From the NCBI RefSeq assembly GCF_039889165.1, contig NZ_JAYMYY010000010.1, positions 1-64,000 on the forward strand: a stretch of DNA of 64,000 nt, in the 5' to 3' direction. Source of the DNA: Pseudocitrobacter cyperus (GTDB lineage: Bacteria > Pseudomonadota > Gammaproteobacteria > Enterobacterales > Enterobacteriaceae). Below, piece by piece: positions 7,718 through 15,199 of the stretch. The translations under genes and the position numbers were made by a program. Numbering within the stretch: the first letter of the stretch is position 1; each line of letters begins with the position of its first letter. The notes below the pieces were generated by a model, which saw nothing but the letters and a program-made list of their open reading frames with translations, was not told where the DNA came from and searched no databases.

Positions 7718-9541
7718 TTAATCAGTAAACGCTTTTTGCAGGCTAAACGGCATGGCCTGATACCCTCGCGTACCGTGTAACTGCATCTCTACCGCAGGCT
7801 CTTTCTCACCCCATTTGAACTCTTCCAGATACGGATTCGGCAAACTGGTGAATGCCCCAACAGTCAGATCAAACTGGCCACCGGCCGTTGCGGAATAGAC
7901 AAACACCGAGTTCTTATCCGTCTGATATTCGGTTATCGACGTCACCGGGCTAAACCATTCGTTCCCGCGCTCTTTGCCATACTCCCAAACCTGCTCTACG
8001 GTCTTTTTCTTCTGATCGATTTTGTAGATAACCGAACGGCTGTACTTCATGCTTTGCATTGCCGGTTGTTCAAGGCCGCGCCCATCGCCGTTATCAAAAG
8101 CCGAGAGGTAAAGAATGTCGCCTTTGCTCTTACTGTCAATTTTAAAGGCGGTATGTTGTGTCCACGTCCAGTCGAAATCACCTTCACAGGTGTTGTTCTC
8201 ACAGACAATTTTTTTGCCTGTACTGTCCACGGGCGTCAGCACCACGGCATCAAACGGCGCTTTCCAGCCCGTTGGCGTACCCATAATCCATTTCACTTTT
8301 TTATCGCGGCCAATCTTGATGATCGCGCTTTGGTGGCGGGAACTGATAATGATGGAGTCGTCTTCACTGTCATAATCGACGCTATTAACATGCGCCCAGT
8401 TACGCCCCGGCCCGCTACCCACGATATCGCCGAATTTATCGGATGAGTCCAGCGCCGCCAGGTCTTCCGCGCTCAATGTATGCCCCGACTGGCTGGCATC
8501 GATATTCAGACATACCGCGCCCTGATCGAGCGTTTTCATTACCACATCACGGTACGGATCGAGAATATCAAACAGGCGCCATTCATCGACCACCACACCG
8601 TTCTGATCGACTTCGGCAATCACATCACGCACGGTGCGCACATTTTTCCCATCGGCGCGTTTGAGGTTTGAGCTCGCCACACGCAGGAAGTAATGCCCAT
8701 TGGCTGCGTTATCCATTGAGTGTGAGAAGTCGTTGTAATTATCCGGCAGGCGGCGATTAAAGATTTCGCGCCCCATGATGTCATATTTCACATAGCGTTG
8801 GCCGTAGCCCCAGGTCAGCGCACCATCCTGATTCTGTTTGAAGCCCATCATCACGCCGGCCTTATAGATGGATTTCAAATCATAGATAGGACTGGCTTTC
8901 ATAAACCAGCGAATATCGCCGGAGGAGTCAATCACCGCGTTGACTGGATAGAAGTTCCACTCCAGCGCTCCGCCAACCGGGTTATTCCAGACGGTACGCG
9001 TTCCATTACCTGATTTATCCTGCAAGTTATTCAATAAATACAAACGATCTTTAAATTCTGGCGCAACTTTTTTGACATCAACGGTAAAATACGCAGCGGT
9101 TTCTTCTTTTGATCCGGCGGCTTCGTTATAAGCTGGCGGCGCATACATTTTATAACTTTCTTTTATTTTTTCCGTCTTATTACCATAGATTCTCGTATAT
9201 TCAACTTCGACGGTATTGACGTAATCAGGGTAAAGACCAAATACCGGGATCCCACCGTAGGTCAGCAGATATTTATTGTTAACTTTATACGCAATTTCCT
9301 GGCCATCCTTCTTCGGTACGATTCTGACCTGTGCATCGCGTAACTGATAGCCGCCATTACGGATCACCGCCGTCAGCGGTGCAATGTCATAGGGGTTCAT
9401 TACCACTTCGCCGATCTTGCCCTGAACCTGGTAATCGATTTTTGCGCCACTGGCGCCGCCAATAGCGAATGCGGTGGAAGGTAATGTTGATAAAACGGCA
9501 ACAGATAACGCCAGAGAAGTTAAAGCATATTTAAATTTCAT
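7718..9541 (-). CDS. assT: Periplasmic arylsulfate sulfotransferase (AssT type)
   Basis: PAPS-independent sulfotransferase that moves a sulfuryl group from one phenolic sulfate to another phenol through a sulfo-histidine intermediate. The start at 9541 follows GGAGAG and gives 607 residues; an ATG 12 bases upstream is possible. A Sec signal peptide (residues 1-26, ending AFA) precedes the N-terminal beta-sandwich and a six-bladed propeller. Active-site residues align by motif: His274 (FSHSMDN), His384 (NWAHVNS), Arg402 (SSRHQS) and catalytic His463 (WTQHTAF). A CX4C pair (Cys447/Cys452) is likely the structural disulfide. Known enterobacterial assT genes often sit with dsbL-dsbI; none is here. 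It is absent from the E. coli K-12 fadA-fre interval, so accessory. Confidence 0.87.
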   Translation of the reverse strand: MKFKYALTSLALSVAVLSTLPSTAFAIGGASGAKIDYQVQGKIGEVVMNPYDIAPLTAVIRNGGYQLRDAQVRIVPKKDGQEIAYKVNNKYLLTYGGIPVFGLYPDYVNTVEVEYTRIYGNKTEKIKESYKMYAPPAYNEAAGSKEETAAYFTVDVKKVAPEFKDRLYLLNNLQDKSGNGTRTVWNNPVGGALEWNFYPVNAVIDSSGDIRWFMKASPIYDLKSIYKAGVMMGFKQNQDGALTWGYGQRYVKYDIMGREIFNRRLPDNYNDFSHSMDNAANGHYFLRVASSNLKRADGKNVRTVRDVIAEVDQNGVVVDEWRLFDILDPYRDVVMKTLDQGAVCLNIDASQSGHTLSAEDLAALDSSDKFGDIVGSGPGRNWAHVNSVDYDSEDDSIIISSRHQSAIIKIGRDKKVKWIMGTPTGWKAPFDAVVLTPVDSTGKKIVCENNTCEGDFDWTWTQHTAFKIDSKSKGDILYLSAFDNGDGRGLEQPAMQSMKYSRSVIYKIDQKKKTVEQVWEYGKERGNEWFSPVTSITEYQTDKNSVFVYSATAGGQFDLTVGAFTSLPNPYLEEFKWGEKEPAVEMQLHGTRGYQAMPFSLQKAFTD

Positions 9542-9757
9542 AGTACTCTCCATATTATAATGAGAAAGAGCAACTCCGTTTATATTTCTGCAATAACGAT
9601 AGACAATAATTATTTAATGAGACAGGTAATGCGTGAAGTAAAATATCATTTATTGAATCAATGATATAAAAATAACTTACCTGTGTTGAATAACACAGAG
9701 ACGGGGACTTTACGATTAAGAAAAAATGAAAATAATATTCAGCAGGGCTAAATATGT
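9542..9757 (-). promoter_or_regulatory. assT upstream region with two inverted repeats
   Basis: This AT-rich gap precedes assT. It holds an imperfect palindrome at 9643-9667 (arms ATATCATT and AATGATAT, centre TATTGAATC) and a second one at 9681-9698 (CTGTGTT-N4-AACACAG, perfect 7-base arms). Both lie 100-160 bases before the assT ATG, where operators or activator sites would be expected. I cannot assign a regulator. Confidence 0.5.
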
Positions 9758-9782
9758 ATCAGGGCGCTGAATACGCCCTGAT
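9758..9782 (-). terminator. Hairpin after fre, possible terminator
   Basis: Perfect 9-base stem ATCAGGGCG (9758-9766) and CGCCCTGAT (9774-9782) with a 7-base loop, just after the fre stop on the minus strand. There is no proper T-run behind it, only a T-rich stretch, so termination strength is uncertain. Confidence 0.55.
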
Positions 9783-9790
9783 AGCTCCCT

Positions 9791-10492
9791 TTAAATAAAG
9801 GCAAACGCATCGCCAAACAGTCGGTCTTCGCGCGCCTGACGTTCGTTGCAGAACAGGTCGCGGGCAATTTTTGCCATCTCAAAGCGTCCGGCGATATAGA
9901 TATCATGCTCCGCCAGCGTGCCGTAATCCTGCAATACCGCCGTCAGCACGGTACCAGTGCGGCCACGCCACTCTTCATCCGGCTGTTCAACAACCGGAAC
10001 CACATTCAGCTTAGGATGATTCACCGTTAACGCTTCCAGCTCGGCCAGATCATAAAGGTGTTTCTCTTCACGTCCGCCCCAGTAGATGGTGATATCACGG
10101 TTCGGATTACGCTTCAGCGCGGTTAGCAGAATCGAACGCACATAGGAAAAACCGGTGCCGCCAGCAATCAGAATCAGCGGACGCTCTTCATCATCGCGCA
10201 GCCAGGCTTCGCCATGGGGAATATCAACAACAATCTCGCGATCCTTCAGAATGCGATCCATTACCGCCATCGCGTAAAGATTCAGCTCCGACGCGCCGAT
10301 ATGCAGCTCAATGTATTCCTGCTGATCTGGCGTGGAGGCCATGGAGAATGGGCGTTTATCACGCTCGTCCATCACCACCATCAGATACTGACCCGCCTGG
10401 AAAGAGAATGGGGCTTCGGATACTAAACGGACGCGATATACCGTGTCGGTAATGGCATCTACCGAGGTCACTTTACAGCTTAAGATTGTCAT
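9791..10492 (-). CDS. fre: NAD(P)H-flavin reductase Fre
   Basis: Soluble enzyme that reduces free FMN, FAD and riboflavin with NAD(P)H; the reduced flavin serves ferric reduction and, in this neighbourhood, plausibly the prenyl-FMN-dependent UbiD. It has 233 residues, as in E. coli. The ferredoxin-reductase fold shows the flavin-binding RPFSMAS (47-53) and the nucleotide-binding GGTGFSY (111-117). It lies 78 bases after ubiD on the same strand and probably shares its transcript. Confidence 0.96.
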   Translation of the reverse strand: MTILSCKVTSVDAITDTVYRVRLVSEAPFSFQAGQYLMVVMDERDKRPFSMASTPDQQEYIELHIGASELNLYAMAVMDRILKDREIVVDIPHGEAWLRDDEERPLILIAGGTGFSYVRSILLTALKRNPNRDITIYWGGREEKHLYDLAELEALTVNHPKLNVVPVVEQPDEEWRGRTGTVLTAVLQDYGTLAEHDIYIAGRFEMAKIARDLFCNERQAREDRLFGDAFAFI

Positions 10493-10570
10493 GCGCTCCC
10501 TCTGTCGGGTCTATACTCGTCATTTCCGGGGCGCAAAACCGCCCCGGTCGTCAGTGTCTGAACAGCTACG

Positions 10571-12055
10571 TTAGTCTCGTTTGCTGTCGCTAAAAATGGC
10601 CAGTTCATCCCAGATAGCGTCAATGCGCGCTGTAACCGCCGGGTCTTTTTTGATCGGGCGTCCCCATTCACGTTGGGTTTCTCCCGGCCATTTGTTGGTG
10701 GCGTCCAGCCCCATTTTTGACCCCAGACCGGAGACCGGCGAGGCAAAATCCAGATAATCAATCGGCGTGTTTTCCACCAGAACCGTATCCCGCGCGGGAT
10801 CCATACGGGTGGTAATCGCCCAGATCACATCATTCCAGTCACGCGCATTGACATCGTCATCGCAGACGATAACAAACTTGGTGTACATAAACTGGCGTAA
10901 AAACGACCATACGCCCATCATGACTCGTTTAGCGTGTCCGGCGTACTGTTTTTTCATTGTGACAACCGCCAGGCGGTATGAACACCCTTCTGGTGGTAAA
11001 TAGAAATCAACAATTTCCGGGAACTGCTTTTGCAGAATCGGCACGAAAACTTCGTTTAGCGCGACGCCCAGCACGGCCGGTTCATCTGGCGGACGGCCAG
11101 TATAAGTGGAGTGATAAATGGCATCATCACGCTGGGTAATATGCGTGACGGTAAACACCGGGAAGCTATCCACTTCGTTATAGTAACCAGTGTGGTCGCC
11201 ATACGGCCCTTCCGGCGCCATCTCTCCGATTTCGATATAACCTTCAAGCACGATCTCCGCACTGGCAGGCACTTCCAGGTCGTTGGAAACGCACTTCACC
11301 ACTTCGGTTTTAGTGCCACGCAGCAAACCGGCGAACGCGTATTCCGACAGCGTATCCGGCACCGGTGTTACCGCACCGAGAATCGTTGCAGGATCGGCGC
11401 CCAGTGCCACGGATACCGGGAATCGCTCGCCCGGATGCGCCGCGCACCACTCCTGAAAATCGAGCGCGCCGCCACGATGGGACAACCAGCGCATAATCAG
11501 TTTGTTTTTACCGATCACCTGCTGGCGATAAATACCGAGGTTCTGCCGCTCTTTATGCGGGCCGCGCGTCACCGTCAATCCCCAGGTGATCAGCGGGGCC
11601 GCATCTTCCGGCCAGCAGGTCATCACCGGAATGCGGGATAAATCCACATCATCACCGGAGATAATCTTTTGCTGGCAGGGCGCGCCACGCAGACGTTTAG
11701 TCGGCATGTTAAGAACTTGTTTGAAATGAGGGAGCTTATCAAAGAGATCGCGGAACCCTTTTGGCGGTTCAGGCTCTTTCAGGAAGGCCAGCAGTTTTCC
11801 CACTTCACGCAGCGCGCTGACATCCTCCTGCCCCATCCCCATCGCCACGCGCTTAGGCGTACCGAACAAATTGCACAGCACTGGCATGTCATAACCCGTG
11901 GGATTTTCGAATAACAGAGCCGGGCCGCCAGCACGCAGGGTGCGATCGGCAATTTCGGTGATTTCCAGATGAGGATCAACAGGCAGCGTTATGCGTTTCA
12001 GCTCGCCCTGTTGCTCCAGCAATGTCAGAAAGTCGCGTAGGTCGTGGTATTTCAT
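10571..12055 (-). CDS. ubiD: 3-octaprenyl-4-hydroxybenzoate decarboxylase UbiD
   Basis: Prenylated-FMN-dependent decarboxylase that converts 3-octaprenyl-4-hydroxybenzoate to 2-octaprenylphenol in ubiquinone synthesis. It has 494 residues, three fewer than E. coli UbiD at the N-terminus. Family segments include GGALDFQEW, PGERFPVSVALGADPATILGA and EGPYGDHTGYY, which carries the acidic and metal/prFMN-binding residues. The AGGAGG upstream lies about 14 bases from the ATG at 12055, longer than usual, and no better in-frame start exists. A TATAAT on the minus strand at 12094-12089 is a likely -10 element. It is divergent from rfaH. Confidence 0.95.
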   Translation of the reverse strand: MKYHDLRDFLTLLEQQGELKRITLPVDPHLEITEIADRTLRAGGPALLFENPTGYDMPVLCNLFGTPKRVAMGMGQEDVSALREVGKLLAFLKEPEPPKGFRDLFDKLPHFKQVLNMPTKRLRGAPCQQKIISGDDVDLSRIPVMTCWPEDAAPLITWGLTVTRGPHKERQNLGIYRQQVIGKNKLIMRWLSHRGGALDFQEWCAAHPGERFPVSVALGADPATILGAVTPVPDTLSEYAFAGLLRGTKTEVVKCVSNDLEVPASAEIVLEGYIEIGEMAPEGPYGDHTGYYNEVDSFPVFTVTHITQRDDAIYHSTYTGRPPDEPAVLGVALNEVFVPILQKQFPEIVDFYLPPEGCSYRLAVVTMKKQYAGHAKRVMMGVWSFLRQFMYTKFVIVCDDDVNARDWNDVIWAITTRMDPARDTVLVENTPIDYLDFASPVSGLGSKMGLDATNKWPGETQREWGRPIKKDPAVTARIDAIWDELAIFSDSKRD

Positions 12056-12230
12056 GGGGAAAGTGATGGCCTCCTGGTCAGCGTATCATTATACGGCGAA
12101 TGGCGTTGTGATGCTGTATTTTTGTTAAATTCGCGTAAACCAATACATCAAAGTTATCAATATCAGTTATCATCGCGATCGCATCACTCTTTTGATATGC
12201 TTGCACTCTACATTGTGAGAACGAGTCATT
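12056..12230. promoter_or_regulatory. ubiD/rfaH divergent promoter region
   Basis: This 175-base AT-rich gap separates divergent ubiD and rfaH. A TATAAT reads on the minus strand at 12094-12089 toward ubiD. I see no convincing -35/-10 pair for rfaH and no further structure. Confidence 0.5.
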
Positions 12231-12728
12231 ATGCAAGCCTGGTATTTACTGTACTGCAAACGCGGGCAACTTCAGCGCGCTCAGGAACATCTTGAACGGC
12301 AGGCAGTTAATTGCCTGACGCCGATGATCACCCTTGAGAAAATGGTACGTGGTAAGCGTACGTCAGTCAGTGAGCCGCTCTTCCCTAACTATCTGTTCGT
12401 CGAGTTCGACCCGGAAGTGATTCATACCACCACAATCAACGCGACCCGCGGCGTCAGCCACTTTGTACGCTTTGGTATGCATCCGGCCACCGTCCCTTCC
12501 AGCGTTATTCATCAGCTTTCAGTTTATAAACCGGAAGACATTACCGACCCCAGCACGCCCTTCCCCGGCGACAATGTGGTTATCACCGAAGGCGCATTTG
12601 AGGGTCTGCAGGCGATCTTCTCTGAGCCCGACGGACAAGCCCGCTCAATGTTACTGCTCAACTTGCTAAACAAGCAGGTTCTACAGAGCGTAAAAAACAC
12701 CGATTTTCGCAAAACAGACACTGCCTAA
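12231..12728 (+). CDS. rfaH: Transcription antitermination protein RfaH
   Basis: Operon-specific NusG paralogue recruited by ops elements; it prevents pausing and Rho termination in LPS, capsule and related operons and couples them to translation. The NGN domain spans about residues 1-100 (MQAWYLLYCKRGQ, EPLFPNYLFVEF, GVSHFVRFG), followed by a linker and the KOW domain that switches from all-alpha to beta-barrel. At 165 residues it is three longer than E. coli because of a different C-terminus (KTDTA). It converges on tatD with a 4-base overlap. Confidence 0.96.
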   Translation: MQAWYLLYCKRGQLQRAQEHLERQAVNCLTPMITLEKMVRGKRTSVSEPLFPNYLFVEFDPEVIHTTTINATRGVSHFVRFGMHPATVPSSVIHQLSVYKPEDITDPSTPFPGDNVVITEGAFEGLQAIFSEPDGQARSMLLLNLLNKQVLQSVKNTDFRKTDTA

Positions 12729-13507
12729 AACGTAATATTAAACAGCGTTTTGACGTTGTTGTCAGTGACCGACCCGAGCCACGGCGCCTCTACGCTACGC
12801 CAGTGGGCGATTTGCGCCAAAATGTGGCCGACGAACGCAGGCTCATTCCTGCGCGATTTCGGTTTTGGCGTCATGTCTCGCGGCAGCAGATAAGGCGCGT
12901 CGGTCTCAATCATCAGGCGTTCCGCCGGAATATACGGCAGCAATTCACGTAATTCCAGCCCGCGACGTTCGTCGCAAACCCAACCGGTAATGCCAATATA
13001 GAGACCGCGGTCTACGCAGGCCTGCATCTCTTCACGCGTTCCGGTAAAGCAGTGCAGCACACCGCCAGGCAACTTATCAAGCCACGGGTCGAGCAGTTCC
13101 AGAAACCGCGAGTGAGCGTCACGGCAATGCATAAATACCGGCATCGACAGCTCTGCCGCCAGAGCCAGTTGGGCATTAAATGCCGCTTCCTGTTCCGCTG
13201 GCGTAGAGAAATTACGATTAAAGTCGAGCCCGCATTCACCAATCGCCACCACTTCCGGCTGCCGCGCCAGCTTGTGAATGCGCTCCTCCACGTCCTGACC
13301 CCAGCTACTGCTATCATGCGGATGAACACCCGCAGTCGACCAGCATCCTGTCAATCGCTGTGCTAACTGCCAGGCTTCTTCGCTTTCATGGCTGTTAGTG
13401 CCGGTCAACAACAGGCCATTGACGCCAGCCTCATGAGCCCTGGCGACGACCTCATCACGGTCTCGGGAAAACTGCGAACTTGTAAGATTCACGCCAATAT
13501 CAAACAT
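12725..13507 (-). CDS. tatD: 3'-5' ssDNA/RNA exonuclease TatD
   Basis: Metal-dependent TIM-barrel nuclease of the TatD family; despite its name it is not needed for Tat export and is linked to DNA repair and RNA turnover. The 260 residues match E. coli. Metal ligands appear in GVHPHDSSS, GECGLDFNRNF, HCRDAH, HCFTG and IETDAPYLLP. It is last in the tatABCD run, and a hairpin just upstream could lower its expression relative to tatABC. Confidence 0.95.
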   Translation of the reverse strand: MFDIGVNLTSSQFSRDRDEVVARAHEAGVNGLLLTGTNSHESEEAWQLAQRLTGCWSTAGVHPHDSSSWGQDVEERIHKLARQPEVVAIGECGLDFNRNFSTPAEQEAAFNAQLALAAELSMPVFMHCRDAHSRFLELLDPWLDKLPGGVLHCFTGTREEMQACVDRGLYIGITGWVCDERRGLELRELLPYIPAERLMIETDAPYLLPRDMTPKPKSRRNEPAFVGHILAQIAHWRSVEAPWLGSVTDNNVKTLFNITF

Positions 13508-13519
13508 CTGCGCTCCATA

Positions 13520-13543
13520 CGAAAACCGCCCTGACGGGCGGTT
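13520..13543 (-). terminator. Hairpin between tatC and tatD
   Basis: Perfect 8-base stem AACCGCCC (13524-13531) and GGGCGGTT (13536-13543) with a four-base TGAC loop, directly after the tatC stop. On the minus strand it runs into TTTTC, so it may act as a partial terminator that reduces tatD transcription. Confidence 0.7.
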
Positions 13544-13546
13544 AAA

Positions 13547-14323
13547 TTATTCTTCGTGTTTCTCAGCTTCGGCTTCTGCTTCTGCATCTTCATCGCGTGT
13601 CGCTCGCTTCCCGGTATAGAAGCGGGCGAAGAAGACGCCAACCTCAAACAGGCAGTACATCGGTATTGCCAGCAGCGTTTGCGAGAAGACATCCGGCGGC
13701 GTCAGCAACATGCCGATGACAAACGCGCCGACCAGCACATAAGGACGCTTTTTGCGCAGGTCTTCCGGCGTAGTCACGCCAACCCAGCAGAGCAGTACAA
13801 TCGCGACGGGCACTTCGAAAGAGACCCCAAAGGCGATGAACAGCGACATCACAAAATCGAGATAGCTCTTAATATCGGTCGAGACCAGCACGCCCGCAGG
13901 AGCCGCATGCGTCAGGAATCCGAACGCCAGCGGGAACACCACAAAATAGGCGAAGGCCATACCGGTATAGAACAGCACCGTACTGGAAACCAGCAGCGGC
14001 ACCACCAGTCGACGCTCATGCTTATAGAGCGCAGGCGCGACAAACGCCCAAACCTGATAGAGGATGACAGGAGCCGACAGGATAATCGACACCATAAAGG
14101 TCAGTTTGATCGGCGTAAAGAACGGTGATGCCACATCGGTAGCAATCATTGTCGCCCCTACCGGCATCTGCCTGATCAATGGTGCGGAGACCAACTGATA
14201 AATATCATTGGCGAAATAAACTAACGCCAGAAAAATAATGAGTACCGCCATGATGCTGTTCAGCAGACGCTTACGCAGCTCAATCAGATGCGAAACCAGC
14301 GGTTGAGTATCTTCTACGCCCAT
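13547..14323 (-). CDS. tatC: Sec-independent protein translocase TatC
   Basis: Polytopic core of the twin-arginine translocase that, with TatB, recognises RR signal peptides. It has 258 residues, the E. coli length, and six hydrophobic segments. The cytoplasmic N-terminus carries the conserved HLIELRKRLL with the functionally important glutamate, and the first periplasmic loop contains ASPFFTPIKL. The C-terminus is rich in Glu and Ala (EAEAEAEKHEE). Its start lies 2 bases after tatB. Confidence 0.96.
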   Translation of the reverse strand: MGVEDTQPLVSHLIELRKRLLNSIMAVLIIFLALVYFANDIYQLVSAPLIRQMPVGATMIATDVASPFFTPIKLTFMVSIILSAPVILYQVWAFVAPALYKHERRLVVPLLVSSTVLFYTGMAFAYFVVFPLAFGFLTHAAPAGVLVSTDIKSYLDFVMSLFIAFGVSFEVPVAIVLLCWVGVTTPEDLRKKRPYVLVGAFVIGMLLTPPDVFSQTLLAIPMYCLFEVGVFFARFYTGKRATRDEDAEAEAEAEKHEE

Positions 14324-14325
14324 GT

Positions 14326-14862
14326 TTACGCTTTATCACTTGATGCAGGGGATGGTTCAGAAACGGTAGTGGCTTTCTTCTCTTGTTCAGAGTCGCTCGC
14401 CACCGCCGCTTCCGGCGCTTGGGTTTCAGCAGGAGATGGAACCTGTTCGTCGGTACTGGCCTGATGCTCTGCCGTCGACGGCGTCACTCCGGCGCGCTGC
14501 TCTTCGCTATCCTTAACTATCGGGTTATGGATAGTGTTCGCTTCATCACTTGCCTTCTCGGGGTCGTGAATAGAGTAAGAGCGCTTCATGGACTCCGCCG
14601 CTTCACGCAGCTCATTCATCGACTCTTTAAGCTCGGGCGTTAAGGTATCCAGGCTCGCTTTCTCCACTTTTTTCAGGCTGTCCTGAAATTCCTGAAGTTT
14701 AAGCTCCTGGGTAAGCTCGTTTTGTACCGTTGTTGCCAGCGATCGCAGCGCACGAATCCAGCCAACAACTGTTTTAACCGCTACTGGCAAACGTTTTGGC
14801 CCCAAAACAACGAGGCCAATAACGAACACCAGTAGCAGTTCACTGAAACCAATATCAAACAC
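14326..14862 (-). CDS. tatB: Sec-independent protein translocase TatB
   Basis: Single-span membrane protein that forms the substrate receptor complex with TatC. The N-terminus MFDIGFSELLLVFVIGLVVLGP shows the transmembrane helix with conserved Glu8 and the Leu20-Gly21-Pro22 hinge. An amphipathic helix and a long charged, Pro/Ala/Glu-rich tail follow. It has 178 residues against 171 in E. coli, the extra length being in the tail. The gene is 3 bases after tatA. Confidence 0.96.
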   Translation of the reverse strand: MFDIGFSELLLVFVIGLVVLGPKRLPVAVKTVVGWIRALRSLATTVQNELTQELKLQEFQDSLKKVEKASLDTLTPELKESMNELREAAESMKRSYSIHDPEKASDEANTIHNPIVKDSEEQRAGVTPSTAEHQASTDEQVPSPAETQAPEAAVASDSEQEKKATTVSEPSPASSDKA

Positions 14863-14865
14863 GAA

Positions 14866-15120
14866 TTACACCTGCTCGTTGTCGTGGCGTTTCGCTTCGT
14901 CTTTCTTTGCGTCTTCCTGCTTGTCAGTAATTGATTTTGCAGTGAAATCCGCATCCTGGGTCGATTTGTCTTTCTTGTCGTCTTCATCACCCATGGCTTT
15001 TTTAAAACCTTTGATGGACGCGCCTAAATCTGACCCCAGCGAGCTCAGCTTTTTAGTCCCAAAAAGCAGAACCACGATAACGACGATAATCAGCAACTGC
15101 CAAATACTAATACCACCCAT
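14866..15120 (-). CDS. tatA: Sec-independent protein translocase TatA
   Basis: Pore-forming subunit of the Tat translocase that oligomerises at TatBC upon substrate binding. The 84 residues contain one N-terminal membrane helix (about 3-20), the conserved Phe20-Gly21 hinge (LLFGTKKL), the amphipathic helix with SLGSDLGASIKGFKKAM, and a highly charged tail. It is slightly shorter than E. coli TatA (89). It is first gene of the tatABCD transcript. Confidence 0.96.
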   Translation of the reverse strand: MGGISIWQLLIIVVIVVLLFGTKKLSSLGSDLGASIKGFKKAMGDEDDKKDKSTQDADFTAKSITDKQEDAKKDEAKRHDNEQV

Positions 15121-15199
15121 ACATCTTCCTCTGTGATAGATGATGAAATAACCATTGGCGCATTATACGTTATGCGCCATCGTGATAGCGATGCAAAAT
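15121..15199 (-). promoter_or_regulatory. tatA promoter region with embedded palindrome
   Basis: The gap between ubiB and tatA contains TATAAT on the minus strand (15167-15162), a likely -10 for tatABCD, although the -35 is weak. The -10 lies inside a perfect inverted repeat: TGGCGCAT (15156-15163), eight bases, then ATGCGCCA (15172-15179). Confidence 0.55.
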
